The position numbers and the translations under genes are program-made. A stretch of 64,000 nt of DNA, from positions 90,507 to 154,506 of the forward strand of contig MU619277.1 in assembly GCA_025201805.1 (NCBI GenBank). Direction: 5' to 3'. Source of the stretch: Parasitella parasitica. Lineage: Eukaryota; Mucoromycota; Mucoromycetes; Mucorales; Mucoraceae. Of the stretch, positions 10,781 to 22,236 are shown one piece after another. Numbering within the stretch: position 1 is the stretch's first letter; every line of letters starts with the position of its first letter. The notes under the pieces are model-generated. The model was not told the DNA's origin, did not search any database, and was given only the letters and a program-made list of their open reading frames with translations.

Positions 10781-11971
10781 ATGCCATTTGCCAATACTAC
10801 CTTGTCAGAATCCTTGTACGTAACTCAAGTGCGATTTTGCAGAGCATTGGCAGTCGTCCGCTCACTGCCAACAGAAAGCGGAAGTGGTTTTCAACCCTCA
10901 ATGGCGGACAAACTAAATTTCTATGGGCTTTATAAGCAAGTGCTGAATGGGGACTGTATGCTCATAAAACCTTCATCAAGAAAGGTTGTGGCCTATGCAA
11001 AATGGTATATATAATGTAACTGATATTATTTTTGAACTTTTATACTAAATACCATGTGTATCTATAGGAGAGCATGGGATAAAGTGAGAGGGAAAAGCCC
11101 AATCGATGCTCAAATAATGTATATTAATGCATTGGTCAAGTTATTAAAAGAGGTAAACATATTTTATAAAACCAAAGTAGGTTTCTTGAATTATTGACAT
11201 TGTTCAGTTTTTGTATATGTTTCCGAATTCAGAATTGACAGAAAGCCTGAACGAGTCTGTGAACTATTTACTAGAAGTAAACGACGATACAACTACCACT
11301 GATGGCGCAGAAGAAGGTACAGTATAAATCATCCCCACAAACAATCCCAGTCCTAAAATTTCTCTATATTCGTGACACTAGAAAACCTTATTCGATGGGA
11401 TACAAATGACCAAGAGAAAGATGAATATTATTTAGGCCAAATGGAGCAGGAGCAAATCTTACTTGAACAGCCGTTGTATTCACATTATTCTACCCCGATC
11501 GTCAGCGAATTCCCATTGACACCTGAGCTTTCTCCAAAACCAAGAATTTCGTACAACAATGGGCTTAATGTAGAATTTGACGAATATGATAATGAAGTCG
11601 CCACTGCCACATCCTCGCTCTATATATCCACACCTACACAACATCCATATACCAGTGTCAGAAAACACAGGAAGAGAAAGTCATCCGATGCAGCTATACA
11701 AACTTTGCAGACAGAAGTAGCTGCATTATGCGAAGAGATTGATTCTTTACGAAGACGAGACATGCTCAAGTCAAGATCACTGTATCAATGGCGCTCGCTA
11801 TGGTTACTGAAATTCGTTGCCAAGCAAGCATTTTTCAATCTTTTAATATTCGCCATCCTATTTATTGTGCTGTGGAGACGCAAATCCCCTATTGCTTATG
11901 CTGTGATTAGTTATACTGGATCAAGGTTGAGACATCTTGTGCAATGCGTGTTTTATCACACTGTGCAATAG
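10781..11971 (+). CDS. Tail-anchored acyl-CoA-binding protein (ACBD4/5-like)
   Basis: Four exons fit in phase: 10781-11004, 11068-11152, 11208-11316 and 11382-11971, giving 335 residues. Residues 1-105 form an acyl-CoA-binding domain: FCRALAVVRSLP, then DKLNFYGLYKQVLNGDC, then, across the first splice, KWRAWDKVRGKSPIDAQIMY, the helix-2 and helix-3 signature. An acidic linker follows, then a heptad-rich helix (IQTLQTEVAALCEEIDSLRR) and a hydrophobic helix FNLLIFAILFIVLW before a basic tail. That layout is typical of ACBD4/5 proteins, which tether peroxisomes or ER through a C-terminal anchor and bind long-chain acyl-CoA. A peroxisomal contact-site role here is inferred. The 36-residue tail after the anchor is longer than usual. 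Confidence 0.88.
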
Positions 11972-12483
11972 AAGTTTACTGTTTAGTTTTCTTTTATATA
12001 CGCATATTTATCATCATTAACTGTATCATATTTTCATGCCAATAACCAATGTCCTAAAATAAAGCTCACATTATATTCATTCCATGTTTTGCACTCTCTT
12101 CAACGCAGCGGGTCCACTTCGAATCTTAAAATTCATTTCTCAACTTTTCAAATTCGCTTCGGTCTCCTTCTTGCAACTCACTCTTCTGTCACTCAAAATT
12201 CGTTTTTGTCATCAGACGAGCAAGGCGATGAGGCAATATGTTTTGAGATGGAAGTCGAACCTACAATGTAGCTCCGTCGGCTCTTTATTGTTGAAACTAA
12301 CAAATAGCTTGATTCAAAAAAATGGTGATTAGCAGAAGTATAACCGTTTATTTTGACAGTAAACACCAAGAAAGTAACAGAATGATAATAACCGGAAAAA
12401 AAATTGCATCAAAACGGGATGCTTGTAAATGAAAAATTGTTTACCTTTAAAACAATATAGCAAAGATAGTTCTTCGGCTTGCC
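11972..12483. other. Downstream spacer of the ACBD-like gene
   Basis: Contains an AATAAA-like signal at about 12057-12062 (AAAATAAAGC), suitable for polyadenylation of the gene upstream, and the weak frame at 12089-12271. Nothing else was recognised. Confidence 0.4.
12089..12271 (+). CDS. Possible small ORF or orphan 3' exon
   Basis: A 60-codon frame begins MHSLQRSGSTSNLK and ends DEQGDEAICFEMEVEPTM. The acidic end is protein-like, while the middle is Ser/Thr/Leu-rich and could be intronic. There is no recognised family and no upstream exon to join. It may be a decayed fragment. Low confidence. Confidence 0.15.
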   Translation: MHSLQRSGSTSNLKIHFSTFQIRFGLLLATHSSVTQNSFLSSDEQGDEAICFEMEVEPTM

Positions 12484-12717
12484 TCATTTCAAATAATTAT
12501 TGTTGGCAAATAAACAATTGATTACAGCAACCGTAGTACGGAAAAACCTAAATAATGAATTATATTTTTTTCTTCTTCCTTTGCACTTGGTCTCTTTGAG
12601 AATTAGCTTGGCAACGTCTTTAAGCATTTTGACGCTTATATAATATATGTCATAACGCCTTTGAAGAGTCTCATGCTGGAGCTTAGACAAAGTGGCTGTA
12701 TTACTATTGTTAACCAT
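12484..12717 (-). CDS. Possible small helical ORF, unrecognised
   Basis: A 77-codon minus-strand frame starting at ATG 12717 has an amphipathic stretch (LSKLQHETLQRRYDIYYISV, then KMLKDVAKLILKETKCKGRR) that looks coding. The last 25 residues look like AT-rich noise. The region YDIYYISV could hide a short intron. No family could be assigned. Confidence 0.2.
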   Translation of the reverse strand: MVNNSNTATLSKLQHETLQRRYDIYYISVKMLKDVAKLILKETKCKGRRKKYNSLFRFFRTTVAVINCLFANNNYLK

Positions 12718-15700
12718 GTAGATTATAATTTGTTTATGCCCCTCCTTGAGTATGCTTCTTTGTCATTATTCATATGCTTGTTTGATGTTTTGGTAAAAGA
12801 ATTGACATAAAATACATTTTATTCAATAATCAAATTACGGGTTGCCTCAGAGTAGTTGATTTGACATTACTTTGGTATCTGCCCTTCTCAATGCTAATAA
12901 TTAAGTCGTTGAATATACCTAAAAGAGTTTATATTGTTCGACAATTAAAAATGTATTGCGTTGATCTGTGCTTTAAATTTCTATTTTCAAGTATTAAAAG
13001 CAATAACGGGCTGTTAAGCGCACGAAGGGGCTGAAAATTGACCTTCATTTTTTTGGGGGTCCACAGCTCGCACCTGCGGTACCAAGCAGGGTTCTTTATA
13101 TCTAGTTGCACGGTAGAACAGCTAGTCAAGCCTGTGCCATCTTTTCCATAATATTAGAATGTTTCAAAAGTGTGTGTCTTTGCAAAACCAGCTAATGTAG
13201 ATTTTAGGCGCACCTAATTTTTTTGGTCTAAATTTACGCAAATCTCAGTGCGCTATCGTCAGAAAAAGACAAAAACTGTAAGAAACAATTTTTAGCGACC
13301 TCAAATACAAAAACAAGTAATTCAAAGTAGTACATTACAATACAAGGCACCTTTTGATCACATATTTGCATAGCTTGGATCAAGTTTTTGGACTTTTTAA
13401 GTTGACATCAGATGAAGATAGCGACTTTTCTGACTTTTTTCGAAAAAGTATTTTTCTAAATCGGAGTGTGAGATCGTCAGGCCAGGTACAGACATGCAAG
13501 TACTACCATTAGAAAGCCAAAAAGCATACCATTTAGATAAACTAAACTGCAATTGTTTTTCTCTTGAATTGGGTAAGCTGTGGCCCCTTAAAGCTAATAC
13601 TTTCTTGAAAAAACCACCATTTATTTTCTTTGAAAGCGGAGATTGAACACATCCAAAATCAGGAAGGAAAAGTTCTTTCAAAAACTCCATTTGGACATTT
13701 CGAAAAAAAAATTACTCCTTTGAGGCAAAATATCATTCTTTGGTACTATGCATACCACGGCTATCCGTCTATGATAATAGCTGTATTTTTGGGCGCTCTA
13801 CATGATGGTACCATTTCATAATTCCCGTATGCTTATGGAAGGAATTCTGCCGAGAAAACCTCAAAAGCAGATTAAGAGGAAAAAGTCAACATTTTGCTTA
13901 ATCAGAGCGCATTTTTAGTCTTTGAGACCAAAGAACGGTCTTTTACGATCATTTTCCTCCAATATAAGCTATAGTAAAAAATTGCATTTTTGAGGTCTAA
14001 ATTGAGGATAATGCATAATCGTTGATTTTGGATGCATGGATACAAGAAAAAAATCGAAAAAAATCCGTCATTTTGCATCGAAAAAAAAATCATGCTCAAA
14101 TTGCACCAAAATCATATACAATATAGTTTTTTCCCAATGGATACTATTTTTCGTGTTTTCAAGGCACTTTTGATTATAAAAATTAATCAAAAAATGGCAC
14201 ACGAAGCTGAATTTCTTGCTTTTTAGCTGTAAAAATTATCTATCTGGAGATGATATCACGTCAATATCAATTCTAGTACATGACACAGCTTTATAAAGTA
14301 AGTATTTTTGATGCCACAAGTATACCTTTGTTCATAGTAATATGATCAAACAGGTGAGGCTCTTCGAGTTGGTAGCAGAAGAGAATAAATAATGAATACG
14401 ATGCTTTGCTGTGATAACCCCTTGTCATTTGTGAATAATTCAAAACTTGCTAATTGCTAGGGACACAGAAGCCCTACTACCATTGTTGCTTATAATAATG
14501 CTTAGTGACAATTCAAAAGTTCTGTTTTTTGTAATTCTAAAGCTAGACATGTAAAATGGAAAGTAAAATAGAGATTAGGATTGAGGTTGAGAGTAATTTT
14601 ATTAGCAAAAGTTAAGCTTTATAATAAGCTTCTGATAAATTCCAGGTTCCAGGTCTCAGGTACTGTAGAGTATCAAAGTCTGAATAGGGGATAACTCGCT
14701 ATACCAAACAAATTTGTGTACACCAACCCGTCCGTTATAACAAGTCCCGACTGTATATTCATTTCTTGATTTACTTAACTCAATAGATGTAATATGAAAT
14801 GAAAATGCAAAGTTATAAAATAGAGATTGCCATTTGCTTGAATATGCTACGATTTTTGAAAAGAAATATAATTGACTGAGAAAACAGAATAAAATGGTTG
14901 GTTCAAACTTTGATTTCACGGGTAAATTGCCATTGTTTAAATGCATTTAGACGGATACGTACAACTAAATGCCTTATTAGTATATGCAGCTTGGTACTTT
15001 GATGCTTTGATGGTTTTGTAATTCAGCCATTTTTTAGTTTGTATACCTATGCAATTCTATAGACTTGTCTAAATATTCGAGCTCATTTAGATGTTTAATA
15101 TCTATCGAATGTATCTGAAGTAATTTATCAACGTTTAAACTTTATGGAATTTAAACAATTTTAAATTGTGGTTCGTTGATGGTTGTTCAGTTTTAGGTTC
15201 TGAAGTACATGTCGATAGTGTTGATAAAGAATTTTTATTGTATGGAAAAATAACACCAATGTTTCGGTTGAAAACGCCTAGCAACGTTTTTCTTTCCTTA
15301 ATTTATTTTTAAATCAAAACCAAATGTAAGGTCGCCAACTATCAATACCAGAGGTTCATATAAACTGAACATAACAATAAAATGAGGTCTTCAAACCCCA
15401 TAAAAGAATATCTTAACGTACGCTATGAAGAGAAATTAGCTCTCATGATCTCTCTTTCTCAAAAAATAAGAAGACTCATTGAAGAAGCGGGATCCCCTTA
15501 TTTTCTGTCATTAATAAATGGTTAAAGAGTATGTGGCTTCGAGTGGCTATTGATGACCTTTCAAGACAAACAAGAATAATACCAAGATAATAACTCTAAT
15601 CATGTCTGAAACTTCACCTATCATATATAGTGAAGCTAATATCAAAAATGCATTGAGCATAATGCCTTCGAACCAATCAAGGGAAACTACCATTGGATGT

Positions 15701-15805
15701 AGTAATTTATGTTAAGACCTCAGTATGGGAAGCATGTTTATTAAAGATGAACGAATACTGCAGTATTAAATGGACAATACTAAGGAAATGGTAGAGTAGT
15801 GACAA
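12718..15805. other. Gene-poor region with degenerate repeat-like DNA
   Basis: About 3 kb without a supportable gene. Open frames at 12929-13129, 13397-13690 and 13630-13821 overlap on both strands and show no domain; they probably belong to an old repeat between about 12990 and 14230 that is rich in A-tracts. A 47-codon frame at 15382-15525 (starting MRSSNPIKEYLNVRYEEKLA) is coding-like but isolated, and may be part of the FAR1-like relic downstream. Confidence 0.35.
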
Positions 15806-16087
15806 GTGGTATTTGGAGAAACAAAACAATGCTATCGAAGTGGAGCATACGAATCCAAGCGATCTGTACGTAATGATCAAAAGGACAGTAAACGCTGTGG
15901 GTGTGTAGTGCAACTGAATACTGCTAGCTATCATGCAAATGTGCCAGCTCATTTAAGATCAGATGTTGTAGAGATCAAACTTTTGTAAGATCAGACAAAT
16001 CATGCTCCTGGTGATTTAAGAGGACTGGGCATGTTGCCTATCAACAGAGAAACTGCCCAAATTCATAGTTTAGGGACAATTGCTTGA
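15806..16087 (+). pseudogene. FAR1/MULE-type DNA-binding domain relic
   Basis: The frame reads CYRSGAYESKRS, then DSKRCGCVVQLN, meets a stop at 15986, and continues in the same frame with DQTNHAPGDLRGLGMLP to a second stop at 16085. The Cys...Cys...His...H.P...D pattern resembles the zinc-chelating FAR1/WRKY-like domain at the N-terminus of Mutator-like transposases and their relatives in Mucorales. The catalytic transposase core is absent, and frames to either side are broken. The stop and isolation indicate a relic. Family identity is from pattern memory. Confidence 0.4.
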
Positions 16088-16953
16088 GTGCCTTTTGCAG
16101 GTCTTGCTGTGAGGGGTCTCATGTTGATATCAAATGCCAACTTTTCCAAAATGACCTAATTGTTCAGATAATCCATATCTGTCCGAGACCAACTATTTCC
16201 TCTTGATGCGCGTTTTTTCACAGCTTCTAGCCACAAAATAACTAGTGATTCAGTTGACAGTCAAGTTGCATTGATCTTCTTCAGTAGACTCTTTCAAGCC
16301 AAGGCCCGTGAATGCTGTGCAAAGGCCATCATTGATATCCTTGCGAGTTGCTTGATTACTAAATGCTTACTTTCTTCCTGCAGTTGAGAGTCAGCACGAT
16401 TGGCTTTGTTCGTAAGCTTGCCGTATATGCCCCACTCGAAGACAGGCAAAATCTTCTTCTGCTGGATAAAAAGGATGTTTAAATTTGCTCATCCCCTCCT
16501 CTTTTTAATACGAATATGAAATAATATATAGCGCCTGAGCTGATGGGAACAAACTGTTTCCAACCATTTAGCGGTAGCAAAGACAGTTTTGGACTATTAA
16601 ACATATGGCTTGCAAGAAAACAGAAACACCACTTTTGTTACTAGATCATCAACAAAACATCAAAAAATATGGATAGATAACAAAAGCTTTCCATTAACCA
16701 TAGACTATTGAATTCGTCTGTAATGGAATGCATCGCTTGATCAGTCATTCTTTGGGTTTCATTTGACATTAGACAGACGTTTAGAGTGTCGAGCTGATGA
16801 ATAAAAGAAGAAGTAGTAGATGAATTCCAAATGTTGGGAACTCTCGATGCAGCCGTTTCAAAATCGAAATGGGTGAAACCCTTAAATGTAAAGGTGTAAT
16901 TGCCTAAATTTCTCTTTTTTTTTTTTGTGTTTAAAATAAATACATCCATACAA

Positions 16954-18632
16954 AATGCCATTTGGGTTTGCAGCAAAGTTTTGTAAAGAGTGGGCTCGCG
17001 TATCTTTGTGGTCATTTTTTTCAAAGGTTCTTATCGAAGGTTATGAAGATGCTACCACAGAAAATCAACCCTATATCTTGTAAGAGCTAAATAAACTAGA
17101 AATATAAAATAGCTAATACTCGCACAGTGCTGCAACACACCAAAACATGTTGCTGGATCCAGCTGTACTCTGCAAAGCATGTTCAAACGAATACCTCCAT
17201 TACTGGGCCAAACACTCAATATTTGTTAATAAATACGCCGCAAAGTTTTTAAACAGTGTTGGCTGTGTTCCTGTTGATCGAAAATCTAAAGACCATCATA
17301 GCCTCTACCAAGCAACGTTTGATGTAATGGATTTGAAAGAGTCCATTGCTATATTTCCAAAGGAACTAGCCATACTTTGTCCCACATGAGTAAATTGAAA
17401 GATGGCGCTGCTTTTGTAAGTATAATTTGAAGCTTATGCAAGTTTATCTAATTTAAGCTCCCATACACAGGTCGCATTAGAATATGCTAACTCATTAAAG
17501 GTCAAGCCTAGATACAATAAACACGGACAGTTGATAAAACCTGCTGCTATTGTCCCTGTTGGCATCGTTTACACAGATAAAACCAAGTATCGTAGTGAAG
17601 TCTTAGTGAGGTAAGCTATATGCAGATGCCCCCCTCCCTCCTTCTTTGACACTAAATACAGCAAAGCAGATTTGGCAAGCCAATTCAAATGGCATATTAT
17701 GTAGCAGATTTCGAGAAAACACCTAAAACAACTGCAAAAGCAGTTACCAAAGCATTAGAGGATGCACTATTGAGTTTAACCGTCAATTCGCCTGATTGGC
17801 TCAGTCGAAAAAGCGCTGCCATGGCCAGAGAAATGCTGTTTCCTGCTGAGTATGGCGATATGACCGATTTTGTTCAGGTATCGCAAAGGTAAATAGGACA
17901 ATATATACCCAGCCAAAAGTATGAAGTGATATTCATGGTAAATACTGCTACACCTATAGTCTGATCAACATTTTTGTTCAGCAACGGGGAATGAATCACC
18001 TAGCAGATAACTTATACGCCTACAGTTGCGAACTGAGCGATCTAAAGTTACGAGAAACTGATCTCACGTGTTACGACGACAAGCTCCTACCCAGAACCAT
18101 CACCAAGGATTTTTTAAACAAGTCTTTGCTATAATTAGCAGACTTGCCTTTGGCATTTCCTGTCATTGTGGCACATGTGCCTCTTTATATCATCAGTCAT
18201 CACTATGCCAAGCATGAAGTGCATGTCGAAGTCAAAGCACAAGACAAAATACTACATGCGACGTTGATAGTCCCTGTTGTCTACTTACTTCTCTTTGTTT
18301 GGGAGTGGTATTATCTCTATAGTCTCACATTTTATGGCTTTTTTCTTGCCATCATAACAGCCATCATCTTCTTTTGGCTGCATGTTGTATCCATTGATGC
18401 AAGATATGAACAAATCAAGCAATGGAAAGGCGCTTTTTACTTGTTTGATGCATTTGTCTTGAAGCGAGGTTTGGGCAATTGCGAAAAACGCATCATGGAG
18501 GTTGTCAAGCTTAGGAATATTATCCAAAATGATCTTGCACGGGTATTCAAGAGCAATGTTGAAGCTGATAGCGTCGATTTGGATGCAAAAGCAGTTATGC
18601 AAGCAATTAAATGTCGAGCTGTATTAGAATAA
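16954..18632 (+). pseudogene. Glycerol-3-phosphate acyltransferase (Gat1/Sct1-like), two lesions
   Basis: Five exons can be aligned: 16954-17079, 17128-17415, 17471-17610, 17670-17888 and 17960-18632. The first splice creates YIFAATHQNMLLDPAVL, acyltransferase block I (H-x5-D as in yeast Gat1/Sct1). Block II is GCVPVDRK. Block III should read FPEGTSH, but the frame reads FPK and shifts: one nucleotide appears missing near 17360, and the downstream frame resumes with GTSHTLSHMSKLKDGAA. A second lesion is an in-frame TAA at 18132-18134, between NKSLL and LADLPLAFP. The frame then continues through two membrane helices (VPVVYLLLFVWEWYYLYSL and FYGFFLAIITAIIFFWL) to the stop at 18632. Intact homologues acylate sn-glycerol 3-phosphate or dihydroxyacetone phosphate in the ER. 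Two independent lesions suggest a recent pseudogene; sequencing error is the alternative. Confidence 0.8.
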
Positions 18633-19461
18633 TCGTCAACAATACACACATAAAAACATTGCAAAATCCTTTAGATGTTTTATTTGATCTTACTGCGATT
18701 ATACAGTGGAAATACATCAGATAGTAACTAAAAAGTCTGGAAAACCAATTTGATGTGGTTATGAGCACTTGGTTCGACTGGCAAAAGATTGAATTTTAAG
18801 CTATTAAAATTCAAGTACGTCTGGTAAAAACCAAGTGCCCTCTCTTCAGTCAGCTCATCCCGGCATTCCGTTGATCTCTAAAGAGCGCTCATCAGATGTC
18901 ATATCGATAGAATATTAGTATGATTTATCAAGAAAGACATATTTTGAAAGACGGAATAGATTGATCACACCAATTGCCATACCATATACCAACGTTATCT
19001 GAAAATCTAGTAAGAGTAATAGCACATCAACCCGGGATTTTAAAGCGAAAAGGTTTGTTCCCTGTGACTGGGCGCTGCAACAATATCTTTGAAGCGTAAC
19101 TTGACAAAGATATAAACCTTCCCTTTTACCAAGCCTTCGACACAGTAATATGACTGTAAGTTATCATATATCACTGTAGCATGTAAATTATCAAAGCAAA
19201 AACATGAGACACAAGCATTATCCATGTCATATATACCACGCGCAATGTAGATGGATGGACTAGATGGATGGATGGATGGAGATGAGCTTTGACAGTGCTT
19301 CAAATTCAGATTTCAAAGTCTGTGTAAAAAAAATTAAAACCAGGCCTGATGAATTATCACCGTTATCATGGCAACCTAAAATATTGATAATTCGCATCAA
19401 TAAACGACATTGCTGTCTATTCAGCAAGAGGACAGCTTAGTGTTTTGGAGCTATTGTCAAC
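18633..19461. other. Spacer upstream of the eS27 gene
   Basis: No gene was recognised. Contains a short GGAT-type tetranucleotide run at about 19250-19280. The part adjoining 19462 must carry the eS27 promoter, but no conserved box is evident. Confidence 0.4.
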
Positions 19462-19919
19462 ATGGCATATCAATACTACAGTTTTACAAAGCTACTACAT
19501 GTGCGTGTGTATATAGACAATGCTGTTATACTGCGCCGTGATCACATGTTGCTGCTGCGGTAGTTTACATACCATTGCCAATATTTACTAATTTAATCTT
19601 ATGATCTGTTAGTTGGCCGTCGATCTTCTTAACCCTTCCGTTGAACACGAGAAGCGCTCTCACAAGCTCAAGAGACTTGTGCAGTCTCCCAACTCTTACT
19701 TTATGGATGTCAAGTGTCCTGGTAAGTTTATGAATATAGCTTGGAAAAGAAATGTCATCTCATTCGTTTTGCTTGTCAGGTTGTTTGAACATTAGCACCG
19801 TTTTTAGCCACGCTCAAACCGTTGTTTTGTGTTCTTCTTGCGCTACCGTTTTGTGCCAACCCACTGGTGGTCGTGCTCGTTTAACTGAAGGTTGTTCTTT
19901 CCGTAGAAAGGCCAACTAA
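19462..19919 (+). CDS. RPS27: 40S ribosomal protein eS27 (RPS27)
   Basis: The exons from 19613 to 19721 and from 19780 to 19919 encode [29 protein letters not shown], then [20 protein letters not shown] and [16 protein letters not shown]. This is the full eS27 core with its C-x2-C...C-x2-C zinc ribbon (first Cys pair across the splice). An acceptor (GTTAG) directly precedes 19613, so the initiator lies in an upstream exon. The ATG at 19462 in GTCAACATG is the best candidate. It can be joined either through a GTGCGT donor at 19501, adding 13 unusual residues, or through a GC-type donor right after ATG; neither is certain. eS27 sits on the small subunit head/platform and binds rRNA. The 58-nt second intron is typical of this genome. 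A T-tract and AATAAA signal follow the stop. Confidence 0.92.
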
Positions 19920-20921
19920 AGTGTTTCCTTACAACAAGTTATCGCTTTTTTTTTTTCAAACAAAAAAAAAAAAAATCAATAAAATTAACGAAACCTCTTT
20001 TCCTTCAACAAACGAAGGCTAAGCCTAAATAACATCTTGTTCTCCCTTGGTTTTCATTTGCATTTAAAATCATCAGTATTCGCTCGATGTATAAACTCGT
20101 ACAAATGTTAATGTTATGGTCATGTCAAGAGGCTTCCTAATGTTCTTGTCCAAGCATACCCAAATGTAAATGTTTCAAGTTATTCAACTTGTTCAACAAT
20201 AACCTTATGCTCAATACGAGGGAGTAGGTATAGGTTGCGATCAAACGCTTTTTGATCTGATGATATCCAATCTTCAACACCTTTTTTTCCTTGAAAAAAC
20301 TAGATTTAATGAAAATACTTACCTCGAATTTGAAGGTGTACACGTCGTTCACCCGTTCATATGGTCATATTTCCATTATAACGTTTCGTAGCAGCTTTAT
20401 TTAGATAAACTCCCGTCCTCTTTTATCCTCTCTATAGTTTGCACTGTATCGTTATCTAATCCATAAAAATCTGCTTTTTATATTCATGTCATTTACTGCG
20501 GAATGGGCGGAATAAGGGCTATACTACAATATTATAAAACCTTTTTACTATTCTTCATTTGCTTGGCTGTGAGGCAATTAGGAACCCTTTACCCCAAACA
20601 TCAGGCCTTGCTTTTGATTTCAACTATTTGTACAGGCACTAGAGACTATATTCCATCATATTATAATTAGTGACCATAATGAGTGCAAACCTACTTAATA
20701 TACTTCTTTAAGGCAGGTTTTGTCAGTGGTGAATGAGAAGGCAGTGACCTTTCAAGGATCATTGAGCAACCGTTTATGTAAGAAATGTTTGATATTGACA
20801 TTATCAGAAAAACGAGCTCTACATGCATGTATTATCATCCTCATATCCTTGAGAAAAATTTGCGATTCAAAACGTAAAACGATTTTCACCCTATAAATCA
20901 CATTATTTATCTGTCTAAAAT
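19920..20921. other. Spacer between eS27 and the GNAT gene
   Basis: Begins with a T10/A13 homopolymer pair and AATAAAA at about 19977, the eS27 3' end. A 71-codon minus-strand frame at 20137-20352 is noted but not accepted. Otherwise nothing was recognised. Confidence 0.4.
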
Positions 20922-21700
20922 CTAAGAATTTATTATTGCAGTAGTCGCTGTAGTAAAGTCGTAATAAAATATCAGAGCATCAACGAGCTTGTCAGGGCTA
21001 TTTTTTAATCTACCAGCATTGGGAACACGGCCTATTTGCTGGAAACCTAATTTTCTCCAAATGGCAATTGAGGCAGGATTGTTTTCAAAGACAAGATTAA
21101 ACATCGAAGCTTTGTAACCAATAGCAGGAACCAATACTTTAAATGCTTCGCCCATTACAACGCCAGCACCTTTACCACGATGACTATCCATGACGAAAAA
21201 TCCACCGTTACATATATGAGAACATCTTCCTGGATAATTTGGCTTGATGTAAAACATGCCTACCACTTTCTTGTCCCAGTTGTAGGCTGTGTTGGGGTCA
21301 ATTAAGCCATCCAAAGACATCACAAAAGCGTCAGACCTATTTAACTGATTAGTGACATTGCTCTTGAATATTTACCAATCCAAGCTGTTATTTACCCTAA
21401 AAAATAATCTCTAAATTGCTTCTCATCAAGTAAATTCTCTTGCGGATATGTAGAACTATTTTTACAAAAGTGGTTTAGTGCGTCCTGTCATCTAAACAAA
21501 GAGGGATACATATATACACACCCATCCTCGATCTCTTGATTAAAGCGAGCATGCAAATGGTCAACTAAAGGCTTATTACTAGAATCTACTTTTTGAATCA
21601 GGCCTTCAGTGCCATTACGCAATATCTTAGAAATAGGTAAAATGGCTTCCAAGTCTACAGTCGTTACTGGTTTTGGGATTTTGCCGTATGCCGTTGACAT
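20922..21700 (-). CDS. GNAT-family N-acetyltransferase (Mpr1-like)
   Basis: Three minus-strand exons fit in phase: 21700-21522, 21455-21396 and 21336-20922, giving 217 residues. The C-terminal half has the acetyl-CoA-binding GNAT core: VGMFYIKPNYPGRCSH (beta strands), GGFFVMDSHRGKGAG (motif A with R-x2-G-x-G/A), then MFNLVFENNPASIAIWRKLG (motif B, N...S...W...LGF). The end, GRVPNAGRLKN and VDALIFYYDF, is shared with yeast Mpr1-type acetyltransferases and their fission-yeast relatives, which acetylate toxic proline analogues or proline-catabolism intermediates and protect from oxidative stress. The substrate here cannot be read. The gene is in tandem with the Bem46-like gene, 536 bp away. Confidence 0.85.
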
Positions 21701-22010
21701 TATATTCTAAATGATAAGAAAGGGAGCAAAAATAAAAACCAAACAATTTATATACCCAGCGAATGGGTAAAACTTTTCCAACTTCTTTGGATAATCGATT
21801 TACAGGAAGCTTGCCCGTGTTGAAAGTGCCATTTGAAAATCAGATCTAACAAAAGCTGGATCAACGGTAGCTGTCTTTATAAAATGAGTGCAATTTGGTG
21901 ATATGCTGCGTCAAAAAAAAAAACCTCTATCCCAAACACATCATGTAACTTGATAAAATGCGAATGTGCATGAATTGAGAAAAAGGGCAATGGTAAAAAT
22001 CAATTTTAGT

Positions 22011-22013
<3 letters not shown>

Positions 22014-22053
<40 letters not shown>
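22014..22053. repeat. A40 homopolymer tract
   Basis: Forty consecutive A on the plus strand, about 180 nt beyond the stop of the minus-strand Bem46-like gene, so a T-tract in its 3' region. It may be the tail of an old retroposed insertion or a slippage-expanded tract. The length in the assembly may be unreliable. Confidence 0.9.
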
Positions 22054-22055
<2 letters not shown>

Positions 22056-22236
22056 AGAGAAATCAGAGTGCGCTGAAGAGGTATCGATGACAAAAGTAAA
22101 GTTAAAAGTTGATACGTTATTAAAAATGTTGATATGGTGTATGTATAATGTTGTGTAAATGTGTTGAAAAGTGGAGATGATTTGTATTGTATAGCGATTT
22201 TGTGATGTTCCAAATGGACCAGGGCCGATCGACACC

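Noticed and set aside
13397-13821. Overlapping frames on both strands (97 and 63 codons)
   Set aside because: No recognised domain; the A-tract-rich surroundings look like an old repeat rather than a gene.
16641-17024. 127-codon minus-strand frame overlapping the acyltransferase start
   Set aside because: Overlaps the antisense of the first acyltransferase exon, is low in domain-like features and has no family signal.
20137-20352. 71-codon minus-strand frame (starting NDVYTFKFE) between eS27 and GNAT
   Set aside because: Middle part is somewhat protein-like, but there is no ATG (the start would be GTG), nearby ATGs run into stops, and the only intron-like gap is 33 nt, too short. It may be a relic, but not supportable as a gene.
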